A stretch of DNA of 64,000 nucleotides from an uncultured Oxalobacteraceae bacterium (GTDB taxonomy: Bacteria; Pseudomonadota; Gammaproteobacteria; Burkholderiales; Burkholderiaceae): positions 53,035-117,034 of the forward strand of contig CAMLIL010000001.1 of assembly GCA_946480015.1 (NCBI GenBank), in the 5' to 3' direction. This document shows positions 25,072-31,008 of the stretch, piece by piece (the stretch's first letter is position 1; every line of letters begins with the position of its first letter). The translations under genes were made by a program, and so were the position numbers. The notes beneath the pieces are model-generated. The model searched no databases and was not told the origin of the DNA. It worked only from the letters and a program-made list of their open reading frames with translations.

Positions 25072-25291
25072 AGAACGCCTTCTCGCGCTGCGATTGGCAC
25101 TCCACACAGAATTGGCAGCCGGGCATGGCTTCCCGACGCAGGTGCGGGATCGGCGCCTCGCACTCCTTGCAGTCGATGGCACTGTCTGCCACCGCCTTCC
25201 CAGCCAGGCTGGCACGGCTGCGCTGGGTTTGTAGTGCAATGGCGCGGTCGCGGTCTTCCTGCTCGGACGCGCGGTCAAAGATGTCAGTCAT
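25061..25291 (-). CDS. TraR/DksA-type zinc-finger protein
   Basis: The 76-aa protein ends with the C4 zinc finger of the TraR/DksA family: DCKECEAPIPHLRREAMPGCQFCVECQ. The acidic DIFDRASEQEDRDRAIALQ at the N-terminus fits TraR-like proteins, which bind RNA polymerase in the secondary channel and change promoter choice. Such genes are regular members of Mu-like late clusters. It overlaps Rz by 8 bp and the next gene by 11 bp. Confidence 0.88.
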   Translation of the reverse strand: MTDIFDRASEQEDRDRAIALQTQRSRASLAGKAVADSAIDCKECEAPIPHLRREAMPGCQFCVECQSQREKAFYER

Positions 25292-25832
25292 GGGCTTGTT
25301 CGGTCGTGGTGATGGTCGGGGACGGCGCTGGGGGGAACCAGTCGATCAGGGCGCCGAGCCGCGCGCGGCAGGCGTTGTACTGCTCAATGGCTTGGTTGGC
25401 CCAGGTGGCAACGTCGGTGTCGGTTGCGACTTCGGTATCGGCTGCAGCGGCGGCATCTTCCGCAACAGGCTCGCTGCCGGGCGCGGGCAAGGTGGCAGTT
25501 CGGTCTGCTGCGGCGCGGTTGAGCAGGCCGACAGTGCGGCCGTTAAGGCAAGCGCGGCCAGTCGTATTGCGTTCGATTTCACGTTGAGTATCCTTTTGGG
25601 TAGCGGAGAGACGTTGTTCGGTGTCGCCCAGGGCAATCTGCAACGCGTCCGAACGTGCCTGGGCCGTCTGGAGACGGGTCAATGCTGCGGCGCGCACTTG
25701 CGCCAGCTCGCCGCTGTGCTTCACGTTCAGGTCGGCCAGCTCGGCGCGGGCATCTGCCGCTTCGTCCGCGTTCCACCAGTGGGCGAATGCGCAGCCGAGG
25801 GTCAGGCCGGCGACAAAGATCAGCGCCTTCAT
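25284..25832 (-). CDS. Rz-like inner-membrane spanin
   Basis: The 182-aa protein starts with a single membrane anchor (MKALIFVAGLTLGCAFAHWW) followed by a long periplasmic coiled coil (ELADLNVKHSGELAQVRAAALTRLQTAQARSDALQ), the layout of Rz. It would join Rz1 to disrupt the outer membrane at lysis. Rz1 is embedded in another frame, as in lambda. The ATG overlaps the stop of the endolysin gene by 4 bp. Confidence 0.85.
   Translation of the reverse strand: MKALIFVAGLTLGCAFAHWWNADEAADARAELADLNVKHSGELAQVRAAALTRLQTAQARSDALQIALGDTEQRLSATQKDTQREIERNTTGRACLNGRTVGLLNRAAADRTATLPAPGSEPVAEDAAAAADTEVATDTDVATWANQAIEQYNACRARLGALIDWFPPAPSPTITTTEQAHD
25346..25582 (-). CDS. Rz1-like outer-membrane lipoprotein spanin (embedded)
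   Basis: A second frame inside the Rz gene encodes a 78-aa Pro-rich lipoprotein: a signal sequence IRLAALALTAALSAC with a lipobox Cys, then a Pro-rich body (TELPPCPRP, PTPTLPPGPTKP). The start is taken as GTG at 25,582 with AAGGA 8-9 nt upstream. The nested Rz/Rz1 arrangement is classical, and the Cys and Pro pattern makes the call strong. Confidence 0.85.
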   Translation of the reverse strand: MKSNAIRLAALALTAALSACSTAPQQTELPPCPRPAASLLRKMPPLQPIPKSQPTPTLPPGPTKPLSSTTPAARGSAP

Positions 25833-26467
25833 CCCGGCACCACCAAACGGCCCCAGCTCGCATAGAGCCGCTGCAGACGGTTGAGGATACGGTCGGGGTA
25901 GCCGAGGTTCTCGGCGCAGTGGACCGGGGCACGGCTGGCACGGCCGCAGACGCGGTCGACCGAAACATGATCGAGCAGCGGACGCACCAGCTTGGCCTCG
26001 TTCTGCCAATGCCCCAGGCCGCCGTTGTACGATCGCAGGCTGGCCCACATCCGATCGAACTCCGACCCGCCGTTGACGCGCTGCAGGAGCCACAAGTCGT
26101 ATCCAACCAGGGAGCGCATTGCCCATACCGCGTTGCGCGGCTGGCAGTCGGCTGCAGACAGCCTGTTGATCTGGCACCACCATTGTGCGGTCGCCGGCAT
26201 GAACTGTCCCATGCCGAGTGCGCCTACGGGTGATACCGCCGACACGTCCCAGCCGCTCTCTTGGTGGAGCTGCGCGGCGAAGACCGGGACTGGAGCGTTC
26301 AAGCCCCAGGTGCTGTGCGCGATGCGCGTTAAGTCCGCACGATATGCCTGGGCGCGGCGGGATGGGGACTCGGCGGCGAGCGCGGCACCGGCCAGCGTAA
26401 AGGCCAGGCAAATCACTGCAATCGCGGCAAGGCTGATCCGCACGTTGTAGGTCTTCAACAAACGCAT
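25829..26467 (-). CDS. Lytic transglycosylase endolysin
   Basis: The 212-aa protein has an N-terminal hydrophobic segment (about residues 10-31, VRISLAAIAVICLAFTLAGA) that may be a signal-anchor-release or cleavable signal, then an SLT domain with the catalytic Glu70 in AAQLHQESGWD and the motif GALGMGQFMPATA (82-94). It would cut peptidoglycan at the glycan strand. It lies 1 bp after the holin and overlaps Rz. Confidence 0.9.
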   Translation of the reverse strand: MRLLKTYNVRISLAAIAVICLAFTLAGAALAAESPSRRAQAYRADLTRIAHSTWGLNAPVPVFAAQLHQESGWDVSAVSPVGALGMGQFMPATAQWWCQINRLSAADCQPRNAVWAMRSLVGYDLWLLQRVNGGSEFDRMWASLRSYNGGLGHWQNEAKLVRPLLDHVSVDRVCGRASRAPVHCAENLGYPDRILNRLQRLYASWGRLVVPG

Positions 26468-26468
26468 G

Positions 26469-26813
26469 TCAGGCACCCAAACCCACGGCGATCATGGCTG
26501 CGGCAACGATCAGGGCACGCCGCAACATCGACACGGCGAACAGCAGGTCATTCGGCGGGAAGACTTCCAGCTCGAAGCGCAGCACGTCGCTGTCGTCGAT
26601 GGTGTCGTGCTCGATGTCCTTTGCCTGGAAGGTGTCGGGGCGGGCATACGGGAACAGGCTGCGGTCGAGCCAGTAACCGACGACGCCGGCAATGGCGATC
26701 AGGTTGAGCTTGTACAGGCTGACCGGCAGTTGTTGCGGCGACAGCGCGAAGATGATCAGCGACAGGATCAAGGCGGCGAGCACCCAGTCCATCATTCGAG
26801 GTAATTTTTTCAT
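26469..26813 (-). CDS. Putative holin
   Basis: The 114-aa protein (start MKKLPRMMDW) has three hydrophobic stretches: WVLAALILSLIIFAL, LYKLNLIAIAGVVGYWL and a C-terminal LRRALIVAAAMIAVGLG. Gene position just ahead of the endolysin and the three-helix layout fit a phage holin that makes holes in the inner membrane. An AGGA lies 5 nt before the ATG. The 203-bp gap upstream of it has a GCGTTAAGG motif and no evident gene. Confidence 0.8.
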   Translation of the reverse strand: MKKLPRMMDWVLAALILSLIIFALSPQQLPVSLYKLNLIAIAGVVGYWLDRSLFPYARPDTFQAKDIEHDTIDDSDVLRFELEVFPPNDLLFAVSMLRRALIVAAAMIAVGLGA

Positions 26814-27016
26814 AGCAGTCCTGGTGTGCGATTCAAGGAGGAACGTCATCGGTGACGACGTTGCCAGCTTAAATTCACACAGGGGCTGGATGAAGGTGCA
26901 ACAGGTTCGGGGGGAGCGTTGCCGGTGGGTCGGCAGGCGTTAAGGAGAGCGGCGAGGCTGGGAGTTTATATCATCGAAACGGGTTGCGGTCGAAGATCGT
27001 GAGACCGGCGAATCAA

Positions 27017-27457
27017 TTACTTGCAGTTGATCTTTACCGTCCTCTGGCCGGCCTTGTCGCCTTTGCTAAAGTGTACGACGCATGACTTCGTGCTGTCATC
27101 CAGTCGCTTCGACAGAGTCACCTCGCCATACTCGCCGTAGCGACACTCCATCCATTTTCCGGCAGCAAAGCCGGCGTCGTCCATGTCGTAGGTCGTTGAC
27201 CATTCGGTCTTACCCTTCTTCCAGGTCGTGTCGCCCATAAGGATTGCCCGCTTCTCTGGTGGGCCGGCCATGGCGCCGGCCGAGGACAGAAAAAGTGGGG
27301 ACGTCACGTATGGTGTCCATCCGGCGGGTGTATTCGCGATGCGGATGGATGCTTCGGGTATCTCGATGGGGCACACTATCCGCGGCTCGACCGCCATGAC
27401 GCAGTGAGTGAACAGAAGCCCAACCATTGCAATTGCCAGCTTCGCGCGCCCTAGCAT
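27017..27457 (-). CDS. Secreted STY0301-family protein, probable immunity partner
   Basis: The 146-aa protein has a signal peptide (MLGRAKLAIAMVGLLFTHCVMA) and a periplasmic domain with VCPIEIPEASIRI, YDMDDAGFAAGKWMECRYG and CVVHFSKGD...VKINCK, the pattern of the STY0301 family. These proteins are regularly next to BPSL0067 genes, as here (9 bp downstream). A periplasmic protein paired with a peptidoglycan amidase-like protein suggests immunity. The role is inferred; the family pattern is visible. AGGAGG lies 4 nt before ATG. Confidence 0.75.
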   Translation of the reverse strand: MLGRAKLAIAMVGLLFTHCVMAVEPRIVCPIEIPEASIRIANTPAGWTPYVTSPLFLSSAGAMAGPPEKRAILMGDTTWKKGKTEWSTTYDMDDAGFAAGKWMECRYGEYGEVTLSKRLDDSTKSCVVHFSKGDKAGQRTVKINCK

Positions 27458-27466
27458 ACCGCCTCC

Positions 27467-27853
27467 TTATTCGATCACCGAAAACGCATCGGCGTTATCG
27501 GACGGCCTGATGTAGGTCCCATCGGGCAGGGTTCCTTTCTTGGGGATAAACCGGATGGAGATGCGATCCTTTTCCGACGATTTCCACTGGTCCAAGATAT
27601 AGAGTCCGTCAGACACCTGGCCGATGTAAAAGGCAGCATGGTTCCCTTTTTTTAGATTTGGCCACCGTCCGTTTACAAACGTGGCAATGGCAGTGCCAGG
27701 CAGGATATTTTTGTTCCCTAACACCTTTTCTCCCTGGCGCCACATCGCTGTAGGAGGCGCTTTCGCGTAGTGTCGGACAAGACTAACACACTCGAAATCC
27801 AGGATCTTTGGCTTTTTGTCCAGCTGGCGTGCTTGAGCGTAGCGATATGGCAT
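27467..27853 (-). CDS. BPSL0067-family putative cell-wall amidase (effector-like)
   Basis: This 128-aa protein (MPYRYAQARQLDKKPKILDFECVSLVRHYAKAP...) matches the BPSL0067 family, which has a NlpC/P60- or CHAP-like fold. The likely catalytic pair is Cys22 in FECVSL and His72 in KKGNHAAFYIGQ, with D88-Q89-W90 nearby. It has no signal peptide, so it would need a delivery route such as type VI secretion or phage lysis. The ribosome-binding site is held in a 12-bp hairpin (separate entry). It is a cargo gene between the Mor-type activator and lysis genes. Confidence 0.78.
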   Translation of the reverse strand: MPYRYAQARQLDKKPKILDFECVSLVRHYAKAPPTAMWRQGEKVLGNKNILPGTAIATFVNGRWPNLKKGNHAAFYIGQVSDGLYILDQWKSSEKDRISIRFIPKKGTLPDGTYIRPSDNADAFSVIE

Positions 27854-27859
27854 GGTGAT

Positions 27860-27913
27860 CTCCTTGGTCTGAAAAGTGAGGACACCAAGCAATGGTGTTA
27901 CCAGACCAAGGAG
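27860..27913 (-). promoter_or_regulatory. Hairpin covering the ribosome-binding site of the amidase-like gene
   Basis: CTCCTTGGTCTG at 27,860-27,871 is perfectly complementary to CAGACCAAGGAG at 27,902-27,913. A second helix, ACACCA/TGGTGT (27,882-27,887 with 27,893-27,898), lies inside. In the minus-strand mRNA the 3' arm contains AAGGAG, 6 nt before the ATG of the effector-like gene. A full-length transcript would hide that site, and only one starting within or after the 5' arm would expose it. A DNA operator for an activator is an alternative reading. Confidence 0.7.
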
Positions 27914-27962
27914 TGATTGTTGCGTCTGCTCAAAACGTGATTCCAGGCAATTTGACTGTGAT

Positions 27963-28376
27963 TTAGAAGAGGCTGCTCTGCCGGTCTTCTTGCGTAGCGC
28001 CTGCAATGGAGAGCACCTTAACGATGCCCCGTTCGGTCATGCAAAACTCCAAGGCCAGTTGCCTGAGCGTCTTGCCCTTGATGAATTTTTCGGCAATGTC
28101 GCGGTTACGGACCACGCGCAGTGCGCCGGCAGCGCGGGGGATGTCGAAATGGTCCATGCCGCCGAACGCAGCCGCCAGCTTGAGCGCCAGTTCGAATCCG
28201 ATCAATTTGGACAGGATGTGATCCGGGGTCATGTTGACCGGCACGTAGAGGCGGACACCACCGTAGTTCCGCACCAGCAGCAAGGTCGCCTGCAGGCCGA
28301 CGACAGCCGCTATCTGCCGTAGCTGCTGCGGCAAGTCTTCCAGCTTGACCTGGTCGGCATGAAGTTCGATTTTCAT
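27963..28376 (-). CDS. mor: Mor-type middle transcription activator
   Basis: The 137-aa protein has the Mor/C domain of Mu: MDHFDIPRAAGALRVVRNRDIAEKFIKGKTLRQLALEFCMTERGIVKVL, a helix-turn-helix at about residues 73-125. The N-terminal part is a dimerisation segment. Mor activates the middle promoter in Mu; here no separate C gene is visible, so this protein may drive late genes directly. The ATG overlaps the GemA-like stop. Confidence 0.9.
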   Translation of the reverse strand: MKIELHADQVKLEDLPQQLRQIAAVVGLQATLLLVRNYGGVRLYVPVNMTPDHILSKLIGFELALKLAAAFGGMDHFDIPRAAGALRVVRNRDIAEKFIKGKTLRQLALEFCMTERGIVKVLSIAGATQEDRQSSLF

Positions 28377-28801
28377 GGCTCTCTTCCGTGGCGCCGCGCG
28401 TCATAGGTCAACGCGGCGATGATTTTCAACAGGTCGGCAGGCTCGCACCAGTCGATCCGATCGATGTTGCAGATTCGCTTGGCCATCGCATCCGCATATG
28501 CCCATGGCCGGCCAGCCGTCGTCAGCTGCGCCGCGATTTTGCCGATGTAGCGCTGGCGTGGACCGGCAACGGCGGGCTTGGACCGACCGGCGTTTTTGGC
28601 GACCACCTTGAAGCCGATCTTCTTGAAGTGATCGATCAGGGCCTTGCGGCCCCGCCAGTCCAGATCGGCCGCGCTGCTCTTGCCGGTAACGGCAAGCAAG
28701 AGGCTGCGATACTCGTCGTCGGCCAGTGCCAAGGTTTTCTTGGCGACGTGGATCATGGCCAGTTCGCTTTTTCGGAGTGCTTCGGCGCTGGTGGGCTTCA
28801 T
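28373..28801 (-). CDS. GemA/gp16-like regulatory protein (DUF1018)
   Basis: The protein (142 aa from MKPTSAEALRKSE) matches the Mu gp16/GemA family: SELAMIHVAKKTLALADDEYRSLLLAVTGKSSAADLDWRGRKALIDHFKKIGF and the C-terminal YADAMAKRICNIDRIDWCEPADL. GGAAAG lies 5 nt before this ATG; an ATG at 28,813 in frame is an alternative. In Mu, GemA modulates host gene expression and DNA gyrase. Confidence 0.88.
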   Translation of the reverse strand: MKPTSAEALRKSELAMIHVAKKTLALADDEYRSLLLAVTGKSSAADLDWRGRKALIDHFKKIGFKVVAKNAGRSKPAVAGPRQRYIGKIAAQLTTAGRPWAYADAMAKRICNIDRIDWCEPADLLKIIAALTYDARRHGREP

Positions 28802-28906
28802 TGTTCTTTCCATGATGTTGCTACATTTATCACTAAAGTGGATCGGACGATTCTTGCGTGTTAAATTGCTATTCCCCAACAACAATCAGTACGAAAGGAA
28901 TCACCC

Positions 28907-29101
28907 ATGAAAGAAAATCCGGATGCCGCGTCTTCTGCGGCAGTAGCCTTGATAGCGGCAGCATTGCAAGGCGGAGCTATCACGCTAAAGGGATTTCCGG
29001 GTGCAAGTCCGACCGCAATCGAGTCGGCCACAGAGACCGATGCGCTGTACCTGTCTACTTTGGTCCGAAAGTTGACGACTGCACTTCAGCGACCGGAGTA
29101 G
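28907..29101 (+). CDS. Short plus-strand phage protein
   Basis: This 64-codon gene is the only plausible plus-strand gene in the prophage body. The ATG has AAGGA 9 nt upstream. The protein (MKENPDAASSAAVALIAAAL...) is Ala/Thr/Leu-rich, possibly two short helices, without known motifs. It runs against the minus-strand gene at 29,055-29,240 and overlaps its end by 47 bp, so convergent transcripts may interfere. Promoter not obvious. It could be a regulator of the early region or a chance ORF. Confidence 0.45.
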   Translation: MKENPDAASSAAVALIAAALQGGAITLKGFPGASPTAIESATETDALYLSTLVRKLTTALQRPE

Positions 29102-29240
29102 GTTTCTCCCATTCCTCCATAGCGGCCCTGAAAGCCCTTATGGCGGATATTGCTGCTGCGGTGAGGTCGTCATCGCGCAGCATCTGAGCCTGCGCTATAG
29201 CGGTGACAGTGACCTGGATTGCGGCCTCATATATACCCAT
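29055..29240 (-). CDS. Early small protein preceded by hammerhead-like element
   Basis: The 61-aa protein (MGIYEAAIQVTVTAIAQAQML...) is mostly helical with a charged middle and a Pro-containing C-terminus. AGGGGA lies 7 nt before the ATG, and the predicted ribozyme (29,265-29,365) ends 24 nt before it. The first seven codons match those of the 15-codon ORF at 29,995-30,042 (MGEYEAA), which has the same type of leader. No family is recognised. Confidence 0.6.
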   Translation of the reverse strand: MGIYEAAIQVTVTAIAQAQMLRDDDLTAAAISAIRAFRAAMEEWEKPTPVAEVQSSTFGPK

Positions 29241-29264
29241 GATTTTTCCCCTGTAAGGTTGACT

Positions 29265-29365
29265 GGCGATTGCACTTGGCTGCTCATCAGTACCAGGCAA
29301 CCCTGCCTGGCAGACCGGCCGCCTAACATGGCAACCGGTTTCGCTTTAGGCGGCTTCCGCTCGCC
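29265..29365 (-). ncRNA. Type II hammerhead ribozyme candidate, copy 1
   Basis: Read on the minus strand, every element of a type II hammerhead is present in order. An outer helix pairs GGCGA (29,365-29,361) with TCGCC (29,269-29,265) and a GC/GC stem II lies next to the core. GAAA is at 29,342-29,339. A 10-bp stem III with two G-U pairs and a 6-nt loop follows. The cleavage triplet GTC ends at C 29,313. Stem I is 8 bp with loop AGGGTT. The core CTGATGA is at 29,290-29,284, followed by GC. Predicted cut is after C 29,313. The upstream gene's stop is 3 nt before the GAAA, and the next gene begins 24 nt after the element. Confidence 0.8.
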
Positions 29366-29792
29366 GCTCTGTGACAAACGTCACTCCATGTCTGCCTTTG
29401 TGGCCGTTGTTCTTCGCGCACCACGCCAGCCATTTGGAGAGCGCATCCACGGCTTCCTGCTGATCCTCGGCCTCGGGAACACCTGGTACCAGCAGCTTCC
29501 CAGCGCTTACTCCCTTCCCATTGCGGGCGACTGCGGAGACGACACCGACAAGAAATGCCTTTTGGCCATACGCGATCAAGATGCTCTTGTCAGGCACGTC
29601 GGTCTCGTCGCCAAATTCAATCAATCCCGATGCCCAGCACCAAGCCGCCTGTGGCCTCAAGTCATAGAAGGACTTGCATGCGCAACGGGGACAGACCAGC
29701 TCATTAAATCCATCGCGACGGACAGGATTCCGTTCAGACTCTTGGTGGCGGTTCCGGCACCGCACACATTGAACAGTTAGCTCGACGCTCAT
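29346..29792 (-). CDS. Early zinc-ribbon protein
   Basis: The 148-aa protein has two CxxC pairs in its first 45 residues (CVRCRNRHQES and LVCPRCACKSF), a zinc ribbon, followed by a region with WCWASGLIEFGDETD and a second half of mixed structure. Its ATG overlaps the previous stop (ATGA) and its TAA stop lies 3 nt before the GAAA of the ribozyme candidate. It may bind nucleic acid. Not otherwise recognised. Confidence 0.6.
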   Translation of the reverse strand: MSVELTVQCVRCRNRHQESERNPVRRDGFNELVCPRCACKSFYDLRPQAAWCWASGLIEFGDETDVPDKSILIAYGQKAFLVGVVSAVARNGKGVSAGKLLVPGVPEAEDQQEAVDALSKWLAWCAKNNGHKGRHGVTFVTERRAEAA

Positions 29793-29992
29793 CACGACTT
29801 TTCCTCCCAGTTGAAGTTGGGGCCTTGGCACGTTGCCTTGAGTACCGCCTTGTCATCCAGGATGCGCAGCTTTGCGCGCTCGTTGACCACACTGACCAGC
29901 TTTACGGCCCGCTGCCGAACGTGCGGTTCGTCGGTGGCATCGAACACCATGACATGACGCCAACTACCCCTGTCATTGATTTGCAGGCGCAT
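29792..29992 (-). CDS. Early hypothetical protein
   Basis: The 66-aa protein starts at ATG 29,992 (MRLQINDRGSWRHVMVF), two bases after the stop of the 15-codon ORF, so translation is probably coupled to it; a TTG at 29,998 is another start. Segments DEPHVRQRAVKLVSVVNE and CQGPNFNWEE are visible. No known motif. Confidence 0.55.
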   Translation of the reverse strand: MRLQINDRGSWRHVMVFDATDEPHVRQRAVKLVSVVNERAKLRILDDKAVLKATCQGPNFNWEEKS

Positions 29993-29994
29993 GA

Positions 29995-30042
29995 TCAATC
30001 CCCCGCCGTTTCTGTCAAAACTGCCGCTTCGTATTCACCCAT
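29995..30042 (-). CDS. 15-codon leader peptide preceded by hammerhead-like element
   Basis: An ATG at 30,042 with AAGGA 8 nt upstream opens a 15-codon frame MGEYEAAVLTETAGD ending TGA. The start matches the 61-aa protein at 29,055-29,240, and both follow the same RNA element at 24-25 nt. It is either a leader peptide coupled to the next gene or a decayed copy of the longer one. Confidence 0.45.
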   Translation of the reverse strand: MGEYEAAVLTETAGD

Positions 30043-30067
30043 GATGTTTTCCTTTGAAATTTGGACG

Positions 30068-30166
30068 GTAGCGCTTCTTGGCTGCTCATCGGTACCAGGC
30101 AACCACGCCTGGCAGACCGGATCACGCATGCATGTGGCGATCCGGTTTCGCTTGCTCGCGCGCTAC
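30068..30166 (-). ncRNA. Hammerhead ribozyme-like element, copy 2 (core variant)
   Basis: The second copy has the same order: outer helix GTAGCGC (30,166-30,160) with GCGCTAC (30,074-30,068), GC/GC stem II, GAAA (30,149-30,146), stem III ACCGGATC/GATCCGGT, GTC ending at C 30,115, stem I identical to copy 1 with loop GTGGTT, and a core CCGATGA (30,092-30,086). Stem III and the outer helix differ in sequence from copy 1 but stay paired, which supports the structure. The core has C where U4 is expected, so cleavage may be weak or absent. It begins at the stop codon of the preceding gene and ends 25 nt before the 15-codon ORF. Confidence 0.7.
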
Positions 30167-30420
30167 TCGTCGCTGTCCGGTTCTGGCGGTCTCGGTTTGA
30201 TCTGGCTGGCGCTGACGGCAACGAGCTCAATCCGCACAGGGTCGGCCTGGGTCCAGACTGTTTTGGTCAGACCTGCATCGCCATACCGGCTGTCGCACTT
30301 GATTGCCTGCTGCATCAATCCGACCAGGGCCAGGCCTTTGGTCATCGGCAACAGGTATTCGTCAAAATCGATAGTCACGCAACACATTGGGGTAGTTGAT
30401 TTAACGGCGCGGGTTGCCAT
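30163..30420 (-). CDS. Early hypothetical protein
   Basis: The 85-aa protein (MATRAVKSTTPMCCVTIDFDEYLLPM...) has an MCCV Cys pair and a Pro-rich acidic end. Its TAG stop lies inside the outer helix of the second hammerhead-like element. It is separated by 1 bp from the DUF3164 gene upstream. Unrecognised. Confidence 0.55.
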   Translation of the reverse strand: MATRAVKSTTPMCCVTIDFDEYLLPMTKGLALVGLMQQAIKCDSRYGDAGLTKTVWTQADPVRIELVAVSASQIKPRPPEPDSDE

Positions 30421-30421
30421 A

Positions 30422-30976
30422 TCACTCTCCAGCCATATCCAACGAGATCGGGCGGTACTTGCTTGACGTGCCGATGCGCTCGTAGACGCGCACGTAGCTC
30501 TTGCTGCCGGCTACCTGCAGCGCCTCGCCGATGGCCTTCATGGCGCGTTGCCATTCGTCGTCCTGGATGTCCAAGCGGCGCAGTCCAAGAACGCGGCCGG
30601 TGTTGATGTTGCCGGACTTGTCCACCTGGAAGGCGTCGTTAATCAGCACCTTGATTTCTGGCTGGGCACCTTCGCTCCAGCGCTGCAGGCAGGCGTCAAT
30701 CAGCGCCTTTGCAGCCTGCAGGCGCTCATCAAATACCAGCGTCTCCTGGATTGCTCGCTGCACCTTGTAGCGGCCGTCGTAAGAGACCAGGCTGACATTG
30801 CCTTTCTCGCCGCCGATCTTGACGCTGTACTGTTCGGCGCTGACGGCGGTGGCCTTGGCGACAATCTCTTGCACCAGGTTGTCGCGGGCGAGATCGATAG
30901 GACGGATCATGGCGATGGGTACCAAGCGGCCCTGGGCATCCTTTTTGTATTCTTCGGTAGGGGTAGCGGGTTGCAT
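30422..30976 (-). CDS. DUF3164 family early protein
   Basis: The 184-aa protein matches the DUF3164 family common in the early region of Mu-like phages: YKKDAQGRLVPIAMIRPIDLARDNLVQEIVAKA, then SLVSYDGRYKVQRAIQETLVFDERLQAAKALIDACLQRWSEGA and NINTGRVLGLRRLDIQDDEWQRAMKAIGEAL. Function not established; the position suggests a replication or recombination accessory. Confidence 0.88.
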   Translation of the reverse strand: MQPATPTEEYKKDAQGRLVPIAMIRPIDLARDNLVQEIVAKATAVSAEQYSVKIGGEKGNVSLVSYDGRYKVQRAIQETLVFDERLQAAKALIDACLQRWSEGAQPEIKVLINDAFQVDKSGNINTGRVLGLRRLDIQDDEWQRAMKAIGEALQVAGSKSYVRVYERIGTSSKYRPISLDMAGE

Positions 30977-31008
30977 GACTTGCTTTCTCTTGTGATGTTA
31001 AAAATTAA

